Source of the DNA: Bacteroidaceae bacterium
GTDB taxonomy: Bacteria; Bacteroidota; Bacteroidia; Bacteroidales; Bacteroidaceae
Assembly (NCBI GenBank): GCA_017469685.1
Contig: JAFUFW010000001.1
Coordinates: forward strand, 18,065-82,064
Reading direction: 5' to 3'
Length of the DNA: 64,000 bases
The translations under genes and the position numbers were made by a program. Shown one piece after another: positions 16,564 to 25,083 of the stretch (position 1 is the stretch's first letter; the number at the start of each line of letters is the position of its first letter). Below the pieces are notes generated by a model. The model was not told the origin of the DNA and searched no databases. It saw only the letters and a program-made list of their open reading frames with translations.

Positions 16564-17840
16564 ACAGAGACTCAAAAATTTTCGAGCTCATCCAGCAGGA
16601 ACGTGCACGCCAGGAGCGCGGCATCGAGCTCATAGCATCTGAGAACTTCGTCAGCCCGCAGGTGATGGAAGCCATGGGGTCGCCACTCACGAATAAATAC
16701 GCCGAGGGCTATCCAGGCCATCGCTATTACGGCGGATGCCAGATTGTCGACCAAGTGGAACAACTTGCCATTGACCGCGTATGCGAGCTCTTCGGCGCCG
16801 AATATGCCAACGTGCAGCCCCACTCTGGCGCACAGGCTAACGCTGCCGTCTTTCTGGCCGTACTGAATCCCGGCGACACGTTCATGGGTCTGAACCTCGA
16901 CCACGGCGGTCACCTCTCCCACGGCTCCCTCGTCAACACCTCCGGTATCATCTATCGCCCCATAGGCTACAATCTGAACAAGGAGACAGGCCGCGTCGAC
17001 TATGACGAGATGGAGCGCCTCGCCATCGAGCACAAGCCCCGCCTCATCATCGGCGGCGGCTCGGCCTATAGCCGCGAGTGGGATTATAAGCGTATGCGCG
17101 AGATAGCCGACAAGGTCGGTGCCATATTCATGGTGGATATGGCTCACCCCGCAGGTCTCATAGCTGCCAGCCTCCTGGACAACCCGTTGAAGTACGCCCA
17201 CATCGTCACCTCCACAACCCACAAGACCCTCCGCGGCCCGCGCGGCGGCATCATCCTCATGGGCAAGGACTTCGACAATCCGTGGGGCAAGACCACCCCG
17301 AAGGGCGTCGTCAAGAAGATGTCGGCCCTCCTGAACTCTGCCGTCTTCCCCGGCATACAGGGCGGACCGCTCGAGCACGTCATCGCCGCCAAAGCCGTTG
17401 CCTTCGGCGAAGCCCTCACGCCCGAGTTCCGCGAGTATCAGGCACAAGTGAAGAAGAACGCCGCCTGCCTCGCAGCCGAACTCACTAAGCGCGGCTTCGA
17501 CATCGTCAGCGGCGGCACCGACAACCACTCCATGCTCGTCGACCTCCGCTCGAAATACCCCGACCTCACCGGCAAGGTCGCCGAGAATGCCCTCGTGGCA
17601 GCAGACATCACCGTCAACAAGAACATGGTGCCCTTCGACAGCCGCAGCGCCTTCCAAACCTCTGGCATACGCCTCGGCACGCCCGCCATCACCACGCGCG
17701 GCGCAAAGGAGGACCTGATGGTGAAGATTGCCGAGCTCATTGAGCGCGTCCTGAACGACCCGGAGAACGAACAGGTTATCGCCACCGTACGCGCCGAGGT
17801 TAATGCCACGATGAAGGACTATCCATTGTTTGCGTACTAA
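16560..17840 (+). CDS. glyA: Serine hydroxymethyltransferase
   Basis: A 426-residue PLP enzyme interconverting serine and glycine with transfer of a C1 unit to tetrahydrofolate. The lysine that binds PLP is Lys222 in [22 protein letters not shown] at the N-terminus and YYGGC (about 58) are family hallmarks. It is the third gene of an overlapping pyrB-pyrI-glyA operon, tying pyrimidine synthesis to C1/glycine supply for nucleotides. A long inverted repeat follows (17898-17958). Confidence 0.97.
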   Translation: MNRDSKIFELIQQERARQERGIELIASENFVSPQVMEAMGSPLTNKYAEGYPGHRYYGGCQIVDQVEQLAIDRVCELFGAEYANVQPHSGAQANAAVFLAVLNPGDTFMGLNLDHGGHLSHGSLVNTSGIIYRPIGYNLNKETGRVDYDEMERLAIEHKPRLIIGGGSAYSREWDYKRMREIADKVGAIFMVDMAHPAGLIAASLLDNPLKYAHIVTSTTHKTLRGPRGGIILMGKDFDNPWGKTTPKGVVKKMSALLNSAVFPGIQGGPLEHVIAAKAVAFGEALTPEFREYQAQVKKNAACLAAELTKRGFDIVSGGTDNHSMLVDLRSKYPDLTGKVAENALVAADITVNKNMVPFDSRSAFQTSGIRLGTPAITTRGAKEDLMVKIAELIERVLNDPENEQVIATVRAEVNATMKDYPLFAY

Positions 17841-17897
17841 TAGTCGTGCACCGCCTCGAAGCCCAAGGGCATTACCTTGGTCTATGATTATAAAAAG

Positions 17898-17958
17898 CTG
17901 AAAGTTGGAAGAAAAGGCAAGCATTCATAATAGTGCAAAGCCTTCTTCCAACTTTCAG
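17898..17958 (+). terminator. Inverted repeat after glyA, probable terminator
   Basis: Arms CTGAAAGTTGGAAG (17898-17911) and CTTCCAACTTTCAG (17945-17958) are perfect. The loop is 33 nt and is followed by TTTTC, so this is a weaker terminator than the others. The arms resemble the low-complexity filler seen elsewhere in gaps. Confidence 0.55.
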
Positions 17959-18012
17959 TTTTCAACGTTCAGCTATGGGCAAAGTCCATGAAAAAACGTC
18001 TGTGGCAAAGCA

Positions 18013-18639
18013 TCATAGTTCTCCCAAATCCACAAGTCCGTTCATTACGGCGTAAACAATTATGTCTACGAGGGAACGGGCGTGAAGCTTTTCCATGATA
18101 TTCTTGCGGTGAGTGATGACGGTCGTGGTGCTGATGAACAGACGGTCGGCTATCTCCTTATTGATAAGCCCCTTGGCAAGCAGCACAGTGACTTCAATCT
18201 CGCGAGCCGTCAAGGACCTCCCCCCTGCCCCACCCTCTGAAGGGAGGGGAGTTGTATCTAATTGACCATTGTGATGGCTTTGGGGATGACCTTTGGGATG
18301 GGCCTGACGATGGAGGGCCATAATGGATTTGACGATCATTTTCTCATCTTGGCACACGTTAATTGTCGGTACTCCCTGAATCTGAAGCTCACCATTGACA
18401 AGCACTATGGTCCTGCGAGGTTGTGCGCGGAAGAAGGCTGTATGTTCAAAATAGATACGAGAAGCCACGAAATAGTGCACAAAACAATCCTCCGACGCTT
18501 CCAGATCGCTGAAAGTGACGAATATCTTGGTCTCTAACGCAGGCATCATGTCTGTCAGTATTTGCTGCAGGCCGAGCGCGGAAAGGATGTTAGAATCAAC
18601 AATAGCAATGGCTAAGGCGGGGGACTGACTTACCATCAT
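18013..18639 (-). CDS. LuxR-type regulator with a degenerate receiver-like domain
   Basis: About 208 residues. The frame is open further upstream, but a -7 box at 18658-18665 overlaps that region, so the start is one of two adjacent ATGs (18639 or 18636) with a leader of only about a dozen bases. Residues 5-100 resemble a response-regulator fold (AIAIVDSNILSALGLQQIL), yet the expected phospho-acceptor Asp region reads VHYFVASRIYFEH and lacks an obvious Asp. The C-terminal HTH_LuxR is intact (LTAREIEVTVLLAKGLINKE). A GC-rich palindrome-like element (18216-18253) adds a His/Pro/Gly-rich linker before the HTH. It is divergent from a TonB receptor gene, its likely target by context. Confidence 0.8.
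   Translation of the reverse strand: MMVSQSPALAIAIVDSNILSALGLQQILTDMMPALETKIFVTFSDLEASEDCFVHYFVASRIYFEHTAFFRAQPRRTIVLVNGELQIQGVPTINVCQDEKMIVKSIMALHRQAHPKGHPQSHHNGQLDTTPLPSEGGAGGRSLTAREIEVTVLLAKGLINKEIADRLFISTTTVITHRKNIMEKLHARSLVDIIVYAVMNGLVDLGEL
18216..18253 (-). repeat. In-frame GC-rich palindrome-like insertion in the LuxR-type gene
   Basis: A C-rich tract is followed by a G-rich tract (CCTCCC...GGGAGG arms), translating to TTPLPSEGGAGGR between receiver and HTH. The coding strand carries GGGTGGGGCAGGGGGGAGG (18217-18235), a possible G-quadruplex. Confidence 0.6.
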
Positions 18640-18657
18640 AAATCTCAAAATGCGGGG

Positions 18658-18665
18658 CAAAGATA
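18658..18665 (-). promoter_or_regulatory. -7 box of the LuxR-type gene
   Basis: Minus-strand TATCTTTG. Its place rules out the most upstream ATG (18660) as the start of translation. Confidence 0.65.
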
Positions 18666-18772
18666 AGAAAGATTAGATATAAAAGATTAGAAATCATGTT
18701 TTTTTTGAGTGCAATGCGCTTCTTTTCGATATTCATAAGGCTACGAAGCATAAAATTCCTAATAAATGAGGA

Positions 18773-18803
18773 TTGCAGGAACAAAGGGAAAACAGTACCT
18801 TTG
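18773..18803 (+). promoter_or_regulatory. Promoter of the TonB-dependent receptor
   Basis: TTG (18773-18775), a 20-bp spacer and TACCTTTG (18796-18803). The start codon is 49 bp downstream at 18853. Confidence 0.7.
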
Positions 18804-18852
18804 TCGCCGAAAAAAAGCACCAAAGCAGAGACTTAACACAAACCATAATACA

Positions 18853-21213
18853 ATGAAGAAAACATTATTAGCTATTGCACTAACACTTACGAGTATATCA
18901 GCTTTTGCTGAAGAACTTACGGACACCAGCCGCGTGGCTGACCTCGACGAACTCATTATCGTGTCGCAGCCAAAGGATCTGCACTTGCTGCGCCAGCAGC
19001 CGCTCAGCAGCACCTTGTTTGCTGCTGAGGATTTGAGCCAGCTGAATATCCAGACGATGGCTCAGCTGTCGGACTTCGTTCCTACTTTCGCTGTTCCGGC
19101 CTACGGCTCGCGCTACACATCTTCTATATACGTGCGCGGTATAGGCTCACGCGTGAACAGCCCCGCCGTGGGACTGTACATAGACAATATCCCCGTCGTT
19201 AGCAAGTCGATGCTCAACTTCCACCTCTACGAGCTGGAGCGCGCCGACGTGCTCCGCGGACCTCAAGGCACGCTCTACGGGCAGAACACCGAGGGGGGCC
19301 TCATTCGTATGTATACCCGCCAACCGCTGACCTACCAGGGCACCGACGTGAACCTCTCGTTCGGAACGGGCCTGCAGCGCAAGGCCGAGGTGGCTCACTA
19401 CAATAAGGTGAATGATCAGTTGGGCTTCTCGCTGGCGGCATTCTATCAAGGGCAGCAGGGCTTTTTCGACAACACCACCAACGGCGAACATGCCGACAAA
19501 ATGGACGAAGCTGGTGGCCGCGCACGCCTGCAGTGGAAACCGGCGAAGCGCTTCGGACTCGACCTGACGGCCGACTACCAGTACACCTCACAGAACGGTT
19601 TCCCTTATGGCGAGATGACTGCCAGCGAGACGCTCGACCCCTACTCCAACCGCCAAGGCAACTACAAGCGGCACATGCTGACCACGGGGCTTGCCATGAA
19701 CTACGCCTTAGACCGAGCAGAGCTTGGGAGTATGACCTCATGGCAGTACCTCAACGACGATATGCTCATGGACATCGACTACCGCCCACTGGATTATATG
19801 CACATGACGCAGGCACAGCTGCAGAACGCCATTACTCAGGAGTTCACAGCCAAGAGCAAGACCGACGGCATATGGCGATGGACCAACGGTGCCTTTTATA
19901 CCTATCAGGCTCTGAAAACCAACGCTCCTGTCTACTTCGACAGCGCCATGAACGACTACCTCTCGCAGACCATCGAGGACTACGCTTACTACGGGATGTT
20001 AAACTCCATGGCCAAGCGCATGGGCATGGAGGCGGCCAAGGCCACGATAGAGCGTGCGGGAGGCTGCCACATTAGGATGGACATGGCCACAGCGCCCGGC
20101 ATGTTCCGCACGCCGACACATAACTTCGGCCTCTTCCACCAGTCGGAGATAGACATCACGCCGCACCTCACAGCCACTCTTGGCCTGCGCTACGACCTCT
20201 CGCACGTAGCCATCGACTACAATACCGTAGGCGCCGTCAGTCTCGACGAGAGCGTCATGGGCGTAAATGTGAAAGCCAACGTACGCTCTGAGCTTAAGCA
20301 CAAGGAAAAAGCTACCTTTAACCAGCTGCTGCCAAAGGTGGGGCTAACCTACCGCCTCAGCGACTCCGGCAGCAACCTGTACGCCCTCGTAGCCAAGGGC
20401 TACCGCGCCGGAGGCTATAATATTCAGATGTTCAGCGATATTCTTCAGACCGAGCTGCAGGGCGTAGCCCAGACGGCACGCGGGGATATGGAGATAGAGC
20501 ACACCGAGGCCGACTACGAAAATATGCGCCATACAATAGCTTTCAAGCCCGAGGAGAGCTGGAACTACGAGTTCGGTACACACCTGAACCTATTCGACTC
20601 GAAAGTGCAGTTTGACTTCGCTGGCTACTATATGCAGATTCGCAACCAACAGCTTAGCGTAATGGCCGGCAACTATGGCTTCGGGCGCATGATGGTGAAC
20701 GCGGGCAGGAGCTACAGCTGTGGAATAGAAGCTGCGCTGCGCGGCCGTGCGCTCGACAATCATTTGGCGTGGGGCATCAACTACGGCTACACCCGTGCCG
20801 TGTTCAAGGAGTACACCGACAGCATTAGCGGCGACGAAGGCATGGTGGCTGTCGACTACAAGGACAAGCGCGTGCCCTTCGTGCCCGAGCACACGCTGGC
20901 CGCGAACGTAGACTATCAGATAGACTTCAGCAGCCCCGTGCTTCGCAGCTTGACCATAGGCGCTAACCTCACGATGCGCGGCAAGACCTACTGGGACAAT
21001 GACAACCTCCACTCACAGCCCATCTACGCTCTGCTGGGCGCTCGCATAGACGCCGACTTCGGCAAGGCGGTGCTCAGCCTGTGGGGACGCAACATCACAA
21101 ACACAACATATAATACTTTTGCCACCGATAGCCGAATGGCCGGCGAGACGCTTTACTTCGCCCAGCGTGGCAATCCCCTGCAAGTGGGCATAGACCTGAG
21201 AATTCACTTTTAG
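18853..21213 (+). CDS. TonB-dependent outer-membrane receptor
   Basis: 786 residues starting MKKTLLAIALTLTSISAFA, a clean signal peptide; the frame is open further upstream but crosses the promoter. There is no carboxypeptidase-like N-terminal domain, so this is a classical receptor and not SusC-type. A TonB-box-like segment DELIIVSQPKD precedes the plug domain (about 45-160: DFVPTFAVPAYGSR, YVRGIGSR, LRGPQGTLYG). The barrel follows, ending in GIDLRIHF with the terminal Phe of outer-membrane proteins. It probably imports an iron complex or other scarce cofactor; the ligand is unknown. The divergent LuxR-type gene is a likely regulator. Confidence 0.9.
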   Translation: MKKTLLAIALTLTSISAFAEELTDTSRVADLDELIIVSQPKDLHLLRQQPLSSTLFAAEDLSQLNIQTMAQLSDFVPTFAVPAYGSRYTSSIYVRGIGSRVNSPAVGLYIDNIPVVSKSMLNFHLYELERADVLRGPQGTLYGQNTEGGLIRMYTRQPLTYQGTDVNLSFGTGLQRKAEVAHYNKVNDQLGFSLAAFYQGQQGFFDNTTNGEHADKMDEAGGRARLQWKPAKRFGLDLTADYQYTSQNGFPYGEMTASETLDPYSNRQGNYKRHMLTTGLAMNYALDRAELGSMTSWQYLNDDMLMDIDYRPLDYMHMTQAQLQNAITQEFTAKSKTDGIWRWTNGAFYTYQALKTNAPVYFDSAMNDYLSQTIEDYAYYGMLNSMAKRMGMEAAKATIERAGGCHIRMDMATAPGMFRTPTHNFGLFHQSEIDITPHLTATLGLRYDLSHVAIDYNTVGAVSLDESVMGVNVKANVRSELKHKEKATFNQLLPKVGLTYRLSDSGSNLYALVAKGYRAGGYNIQMFSDILQTELQGVAQTARGDMEIEHTEADYENMRHTIAFKPEESWNYEFGTHLNLFDSKVQFDFAGYYMQIRNQQLSVMAGNYGFGRMMVNAGRSYSCGIEAALRGRALDNHLAWGINYGYTRAVFKEYTDSISGDEGMVAVDYKDKRVPFVPEHTLAANVDYQIDFSSPVLRSLTIGANLTMRGKTYWDNDNLHSQPIYALLGARIDADFGKAVLSLWGRNITNTTYNTFATDSRMAGETLYFAQRGNPLQVGIDLRIHF

Positions 21214-21237
21214 GAGTAGGCCCGTATGTGCAAAAAG

Positions 21238-21276
21238 AAAAGGGACTGTGTCGTTTGTCATGACACAGTCCCTTTT
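21238..21276. terminator. Bidirectional terminator between the receptor gene and rlmD
   Basis: Perfect 15-bp arms (AAAAGGGACTGTGTC at 21238-21252 and complement at 21262-21276) end in T-runs on both strands. Confidence 0.9.
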
Positions 21277-21340
21277 TTCTGCGTAAGTTCCGCTTGCTTA
21301 GAAGTTAAATGAGTTCCTTAACTTCTTTAACTTCATTAAC

Positions 21341-22897
21341 TCACTTTTTGCGTGTTAGCAGCACTACATTCTCTACGTGCTGTGTGTGAGGAAACATATC
21401 CACGGGCTGCACCTTCTCGACCTTGTAGTCAACATCGAGCAGGGCGAGGTCACGAGCCTGCGTGGCTGGATTGCAGCTGACGTATACGATGCGCTGCGGA
21501 GCGGCCTTGAGGATTACGTCAACCACGTCGGCGTGCATACCTGCACGAGGGGGGTCAGTGATGATGATGTCCGGGCGGCCATGCTCGCTGATGAAGTCCT
21601 CTGTGAGTATATCTTTCATATCGCCGGCAAAGAACTTTGTGTTGGTGATGCCGTTTATCTGGCTGTTCACCTTTGCGTCCTCTATGGCTTCGGGGACATA
21701 TTCTATGCCTATGACCTCACGTGCGCCGCGGGCGACAAAGTTGGCAATCGTGCCAGTGCCCGTGTAGAGGTCGTAGACGAGAGGAAGACCCTCTCTCCGA
21801 TCCCCTGTGAGAGGGAGAACTTCGCTACCGCTCGAAAGCTGCGTGCCATCTTTCTCTTCCGCCTTAGGGGAGGCTGGGAGGGGGCTGTAGGCCATCTCCC
21901 TTGCCACGCTGTACAATTCGTAGGCTTGCTCGGTGTTGGTCTGATAGAAGCTCTTGGGCCCCACTTTGAAGCGGAGGCCTTCCATGTGAAGGAATATATG
22001 GTCGTCGCCGGTAAAGACATGAACGGGCAGGTCGCCAAAGGTGTCATTGAACTTCGTGTTGTTGACGTAGAGAAGGGAGGTCACTTCGGGGAAGCTCGCG
22101 TGCAGGTGCTCCATCAGCGCTTCGGCCTGCCGCTGCTCCTCTGGCGTAGTGATGCAGAACTGCATGAGCAGCATCAGCCCTCGTTCGCCATTAATAGCCC
22201 CACTCTCGTCGCTCCCCGATCCATGTTCATCGTTCCCAAGCCTTATCATCATCCCTCGCAGCAGCCCAGTGTGCTCGCGGGCATCGAAGAAGGTGAGTCC
22301 GTGGGAATAGGCGTAGTCGCGTACGGCGAGTCGCAGGCGGTCGTTTACGGGGTCCATCAAGTGGCACTCCTCGATGGGCAGGATCTTGTCCCACGTGCCG
22401 CCAGCGTGGTAACCGACGCTCTCCTGGCGCTCAAACTGCTCGCCCGAACGGATCTGTTCCTTCGTGAGCCAGCGACGATTGGCAAATCCGAACTCCAGTT
22501 TGTTGCGGTACTCCAGCGTCTTCTTGGATCCAAGGATAGGAGTGCACTCGGGCAGCTCTACCTTCCCAATCCGCTTCAACGCGTCGACCACCTGTTGCTG
22601 TTTAGCAGCCAGCTGCAGTTCGTAGGGTAACATCTGCCATTTGCAGCCACCGCAGACGCCGAAGTGAGGGCAGAAAGGCTCCGTGCGGTCGGGGCTGGGG
22701 CTGACCATACGCACCACTTCTGCCTCGGCATAAGAGTGCTTCTTACGCGTCACCTGCAGGTCCACCACATCACCCGGCACGGCGAAGGGCACGAACACCA
22801 CCAGATCATTGACACGCACGAGCGACTTACCTTCGGCAGCCACTGCTTCTATCCTTACACTCTCCAACAAGGGCAGCTCTTTCTTCTTTCTTGACAT
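21341..22897 (-). CDS. rlmD: 23S rRNA (uracil-5-)-methyltransferase, RlmD/TrmA family, with two in-frame insertions
   Basis: 518 residues, longer than the usual 430-470. Order: TRAM domain (about 12-70), an iron-sulfur cluster motif with CPHFGVCGGC and a later Cys in EECHLMD, then the methyltransferase domain with VYDLYTGTGT (SAM binding), TDPPRAGMH, and VSCNPAT (catalytic Cys). Two segments look added. One is about 15-18 residues (EHGSGSDESGAINGERG, coded near 22174-22240). The other is a 36-residue segment (bases 21779-21886) between AREMAY and VYDLY, where relatives have a short linker. Both sit in loops, so the enzyme is probably active. The exact target U is inferred. Confidence 0.9.
   Translation of the reverse strand: MSRKKKELPLLESVRIEAVAAEGKSLVRVNDLVVFVPFAVPGDVVDLQVTRKKHSYAEAEVVRMVSPSPDRTEPFCPHFGVCGGCKWQMLPYELQLAAKQQQVVDALKRIGKVELPECTPILGSKKTLEYRNKLEFGFANRRWLTKEQIRSGEQFERQESVGYHAGGTWDKILPIEECHLMDPVNDRLRLAVRDYAYSHGLTFFDAREHTGLLRGMMIRLGNDEHGSGSDESGAINGERGLMLLMQFCITTPEEQRQAEALMEHLHASFPEVTSLLYVNNTKFNDTFGDLPVHVFTGDDHIFLHMEGLRFKVGPKSFYQTNTEQAYELYSVAREMAYSPLPASPKAEEKDGTQLSSGSEVLPLTGDRREGLPLVYDLYTGTGTIANFVARGAREVIGIEYVPEAIEDAKVNSQINGITNTKFFAGDMKDILTEDFISEHGRPDIIITDPPRAGMHADVVDVILKAAPQRIVYVSCNPATQARDLALLDVDYKVEKVQPVDMFPHTQHVENVVLLTRKK
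21779..21886 (-). repeat. In-frame repeat-like insertion in rlmD
   Basis: The insert codes for SPLPASPKAEEKDG followed by a second block ending LTGDRREGLPL. The second block contains CCCTCTC...GAGAGGG inverted arms (about 21786-21813), and the first has a C-rich tract like those at 18216 and 34608. It appears to be a mobile or expanded palindromic element tolerated in a linker. Confidence 0.55.
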
Positions 22898-22916
22898 AAG
22901 TTCTAAATTTTGGCCG

Positions 22917-22924
22917 CAAAGTTA
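22917..22924 (-). promoter_or_regulatory. -7 box of rlmD
   Basis: Minus-strand TAACTTTG, about 20 bp before the rlmD start codon. The 385-bp gap between rlmD and the peroxidase gene otherwise holds only A/T-rich sequence with no recognisable gene. Confidence 0.6.
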
Positions 22925-23180
22925 CGAAGAAATGATGAAGAATGAACGAAGAATGTGCTTTTTTTATAAGTATTGCCGCTTCAAACGTATAGAATTGCAA
23001 AAGGGAGAGACCAAAACATATAGGCATACCACATCAAAATGTTTGTTGAAGGCTATCAAAGTGCAAGTCAAAGTACATACGCACCCCATTGATGACACTA
23101 ATCTCTCCTGTATGAATCGCTATTTGCTTATTACATACTTCTTTTTTCAAATCCTAATGCTTATATCAAAAAAAAATGCA

Positions 23181-23188
23181 TACCTTTG
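23181..23188 (+). promoter_or_regulatory. -7 box of the glutathione peroxidase operon
   Basis: TACCTTTG, with about 95 bp of leader before the ATG at 23284; no clear -33 match. Confidence 0.55.
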
Positions 23189-23283
23189 CAACGTTGGAAA
23201 GAAGACAGCCAGTATCTACGATACCGCAGACTATCAGCCGTCTATAAACCTAACTCACATTAACGTTAAAACACAACAACACG

Positions 23284-23838
23284 ATGGAAACAATTTTCAA
23301 CTTCAAAGCCCTCTCAAGCAGAGGGCAGGAGATTGACTTCAAGCAGTTTGAAGGCAAAGCACTACTTATCGTAAACACCGCCAGCAAGTGCGGCTTCACG
23401 CCACAGTTCGAAGCTTTGGAAGCGCTCAATCAGAAGTTCAAGGACCGCGGACTCGTAGTCATCGGTTTCCCATGCAACCAGTTCAAGGAGCAGGACCCAG
23501 GCACCGACAGTGAGATTGAAGGCTTCTGCCAACTCAACTACGGCGTCACCTTCCAAATTATGAAGAAGTGCGACGTCAACGGACCAGCCGCCGAACCCAT
23601 CTTCGAATACCTCAAAGCGCAGGCGCCCACCGAGGAGTTCCACGGCCTCAAGGCAAAGGCCACGGCCGTGATGCTCAAGAAGCTGAGCAAGAGCGTAGAG
23701 AAGGAGAGCGACATCCTTTGGAATTTCACCAAGTTCCTCGTCTCGCGCGACGGACTCACCGTCAAGCGCTACGCCCCCACCACTAAGCCCGAGGACATGG
23801 AAGCAGACATTGAGCAGTTCATCGCACAGACCATTTAA
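23284..23838 (+). CDS. Glutathione peroxidase family protein (cytoplasmic)
   Basis: A 184-residue thioredoxin-fold peroxidase without signal peptide. The peroxidatic Cys lies in NTASKCGFTPQFEALEAL (about residue 37). FPCNQFKEQDPG supplies the conserved Gln region and WNFTKFLV the conserved Trp/Asn. Bacterial members usually reduce peroxides with thioredoxin instead of glutathione. It is followed after 22 bp by a related exported fusion protein, so the pair probably handles peroxide on both sides of the inner membrane. Confidence 0.93.
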   Translation: METIFNFKALSSRGQEIDFKQFEGKALLIVNTASKCGFTPQFEALEALNQKFKDRGLVVIGFPCNQFKEQDPGTDSEIEGFCQLNYGVTFQIMKKCDVNGPAAEPIFEYLKAQAPTEEFHGLKAKATAVMLKKLSKSVEKESDILWNFTKFLVSRDGLTVKRYAPTTKPEDMEADIEQFIAQTI

Positions 23839-23860
23839 TGAACCGCAAAAGCGTACAGCA

Positions 23861-24994
23861 ATGAAACACCTACTCACAATAGCATTCCTGGCCATAGCCG
23901 TAGTAAGCACCTCGGCACAAGGCATCTACAACTTCACGGTGAAGGACGGCAACGGAAAGGACGTCTCGCTCGCCGACTACAAAGGCCGCGTGCTCCTCAT
24001 CGTAAACACCGCCACGCGCTGTGGCTTCACACCTCAGTACACCGAACTCGAAGCACTCTACAAGAAGTACCGCACCGCCGGACTCGAAATCCTCGACTTC
24101 CCCTGCAACCAGTTTGGCGAGCAGGCACCAGGCACTATAGAGGAGATTCACCAATTCTGCACGGCAAACTACGATATCGAGTTTCCGCAGTTCGACAAAA
24201 TCGACGTCAACGGCCCTGAGGCATCGCCTCTCTTCACCTACCTCAAGCAACAACAAGGCTTCAAAGGCTTCGACACCAGCGAGCAGATGGGCAAGCTCCT
24301 CGACGGGATGATGCGCAAGCGCGACCCCGACTACGACAAGAATCCCGACGTGAAATGGAATTTCACCAAGTTCCTCGTCGCCCGCGACGGACGAATCGTA
24401 GAACGCTACGAGCCAACGGAAAAGATTGCTAACATTGAAGCCGACATACAAATGGAGCTGAACCCCGTACTCAGCACCATCATGGCCCGCAGAAGCGTGC
24501 GACACTACCTCGACAAACCCGTAGAGCACGAGAAGCTGGCCCTCATCGCACGCTGCGGCATCAACGCCCCAAACGGTATGAACCGCCAGCCTTGGATAGT
24601 GCGCGTTGTTGAAGACCAGAAGCTAATTGCCGACGTCACCGACGTCTACAAGCGCGCCAATGCCGAGCAGGTCAGCCGCGAGTCAGGCTTCAAGAATATG
24701 TTCCGCAATGCGCCCAACATCATTTGCGTCTGCTCCCCCAACCAAGGCGGCGACCTTGATGCTGGCCTGCTGGGCGAAAACATGATGCTTGCCGCCCAAG
24801 CTCTGGGCCTCAGCACCTGCTGCCTCGGCGGTCCCGTGCGCTTCCTGACCTCCAACCCCGACGCCCGCTTTTTCCTCGACCGCATCAACATACCCGAAGG
24901 CTACCGCCTCAACTACATCATCGCCGTAGGCTACCCCGACGAGCAACCCGCCGCACGCCCGCGTGATGCCAGCAAGGTGGAGTTCGTGAAGTAA
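23861..24994 (+). CDS. Exported glutathione peroxidase-nitroreductase fusion
   Basis: 377 residues. Start at MKHLLTIAFLAIAVVSTSAQ, a signal peptide; the frame is open earlier but overlaps the previous gene's end. Residues about 22-190 form a glutathione-peroxidase domain (NTATRCGFTPQY, FPCNQFGEQAPG, WNFTKFLV). Residues about 200-377 form a nitroreductase-like flavoprotein domain (MARRSVRHYLDKPV, NAPNGMNRQPW, GLSTCCLG, AVGYPDE). An FMN enzyme behind a Sec signal is unusual; the flavin domain may feed electrons to the peroxidase or act separately. Co-transcribed with the cytoplasmic peroxidase, and followed by a strong terminator. The reaction is inferred. Confidence 0.88.
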   Translation: MKHLLTIAFLAIAVVSTSAQGIYNFTVKDGNGKDVSLADYKGRVLLIVNTATRCGFTPQYTELEALYKKYRTAGLEILDFPCNQFGEQAPGTIEEIHQFCTANYDIEFPQFDKIDVNGPEASPLFTYLKQQQGFKGFDTSEQMGKLLDGMMRKRDPDYDKNPDVKWNFTKFLVARDGRIVERYEPTEKIANIEADIQMELNPVLSTIMARRSVRHYLDKPVEHEKLALIARCGINAPNGMNRQPWIVRVVEDQKLIADVTDVYKRANAEQVSRESGFKNMFRNAPNIICVCSPNQGGDLDAGLLGENMMLAAQALGLSTCCLGGPVRFLTSNPDARFFLDRINIPEGYRLNYIIAVGYPDEQPAARPRDASKVEFVK

Positions 24995-25007
24995 GAGTAC
25001 GTATTAT

Positions 25008-25053
25008 AGAAGAGAGGCTGTGTTACCAATAGCGATAACACAGCCTCTCTTCT
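25008..25053. terminator. Bidirectional terminator between the fusion gene and the S41 protease gene
   Basis: Perfect 18-bp arms (AGAAGAGAGGCTGTGTTA, 25008-25025, complement 25036-25053) around a 10-nt loop. Confidence 0.92.
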
Positions 25054-25083
25054 ATTGTCGGCATAAGATCTGACGCCTGAGCC

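Noticed and set aside
16572-17924. A 450-codon open frame antisense to glyA
   Set aside because: It mirrors glyA codon by codon, its composition is Ala/Val/Gly/Leu-rich without motifs, and glyA itself is unmistakable. It is a by-product of GC-rich codon use.
18661-18852. tRNA or small RNA between the LuxR-type and TonB receptor genes
   Set aside because: No cloverleaf or stable hairpin; the interval is accounted for by two divergent promoters.
22809-23336. A 175-codon plus-strand frame across the rlmD-peroxidase gap
   Set aside because: It overlaps both rlmD and the peroxidase gene in other frames, has low-complexity composition, and the peroxidase promoter lies inside it.
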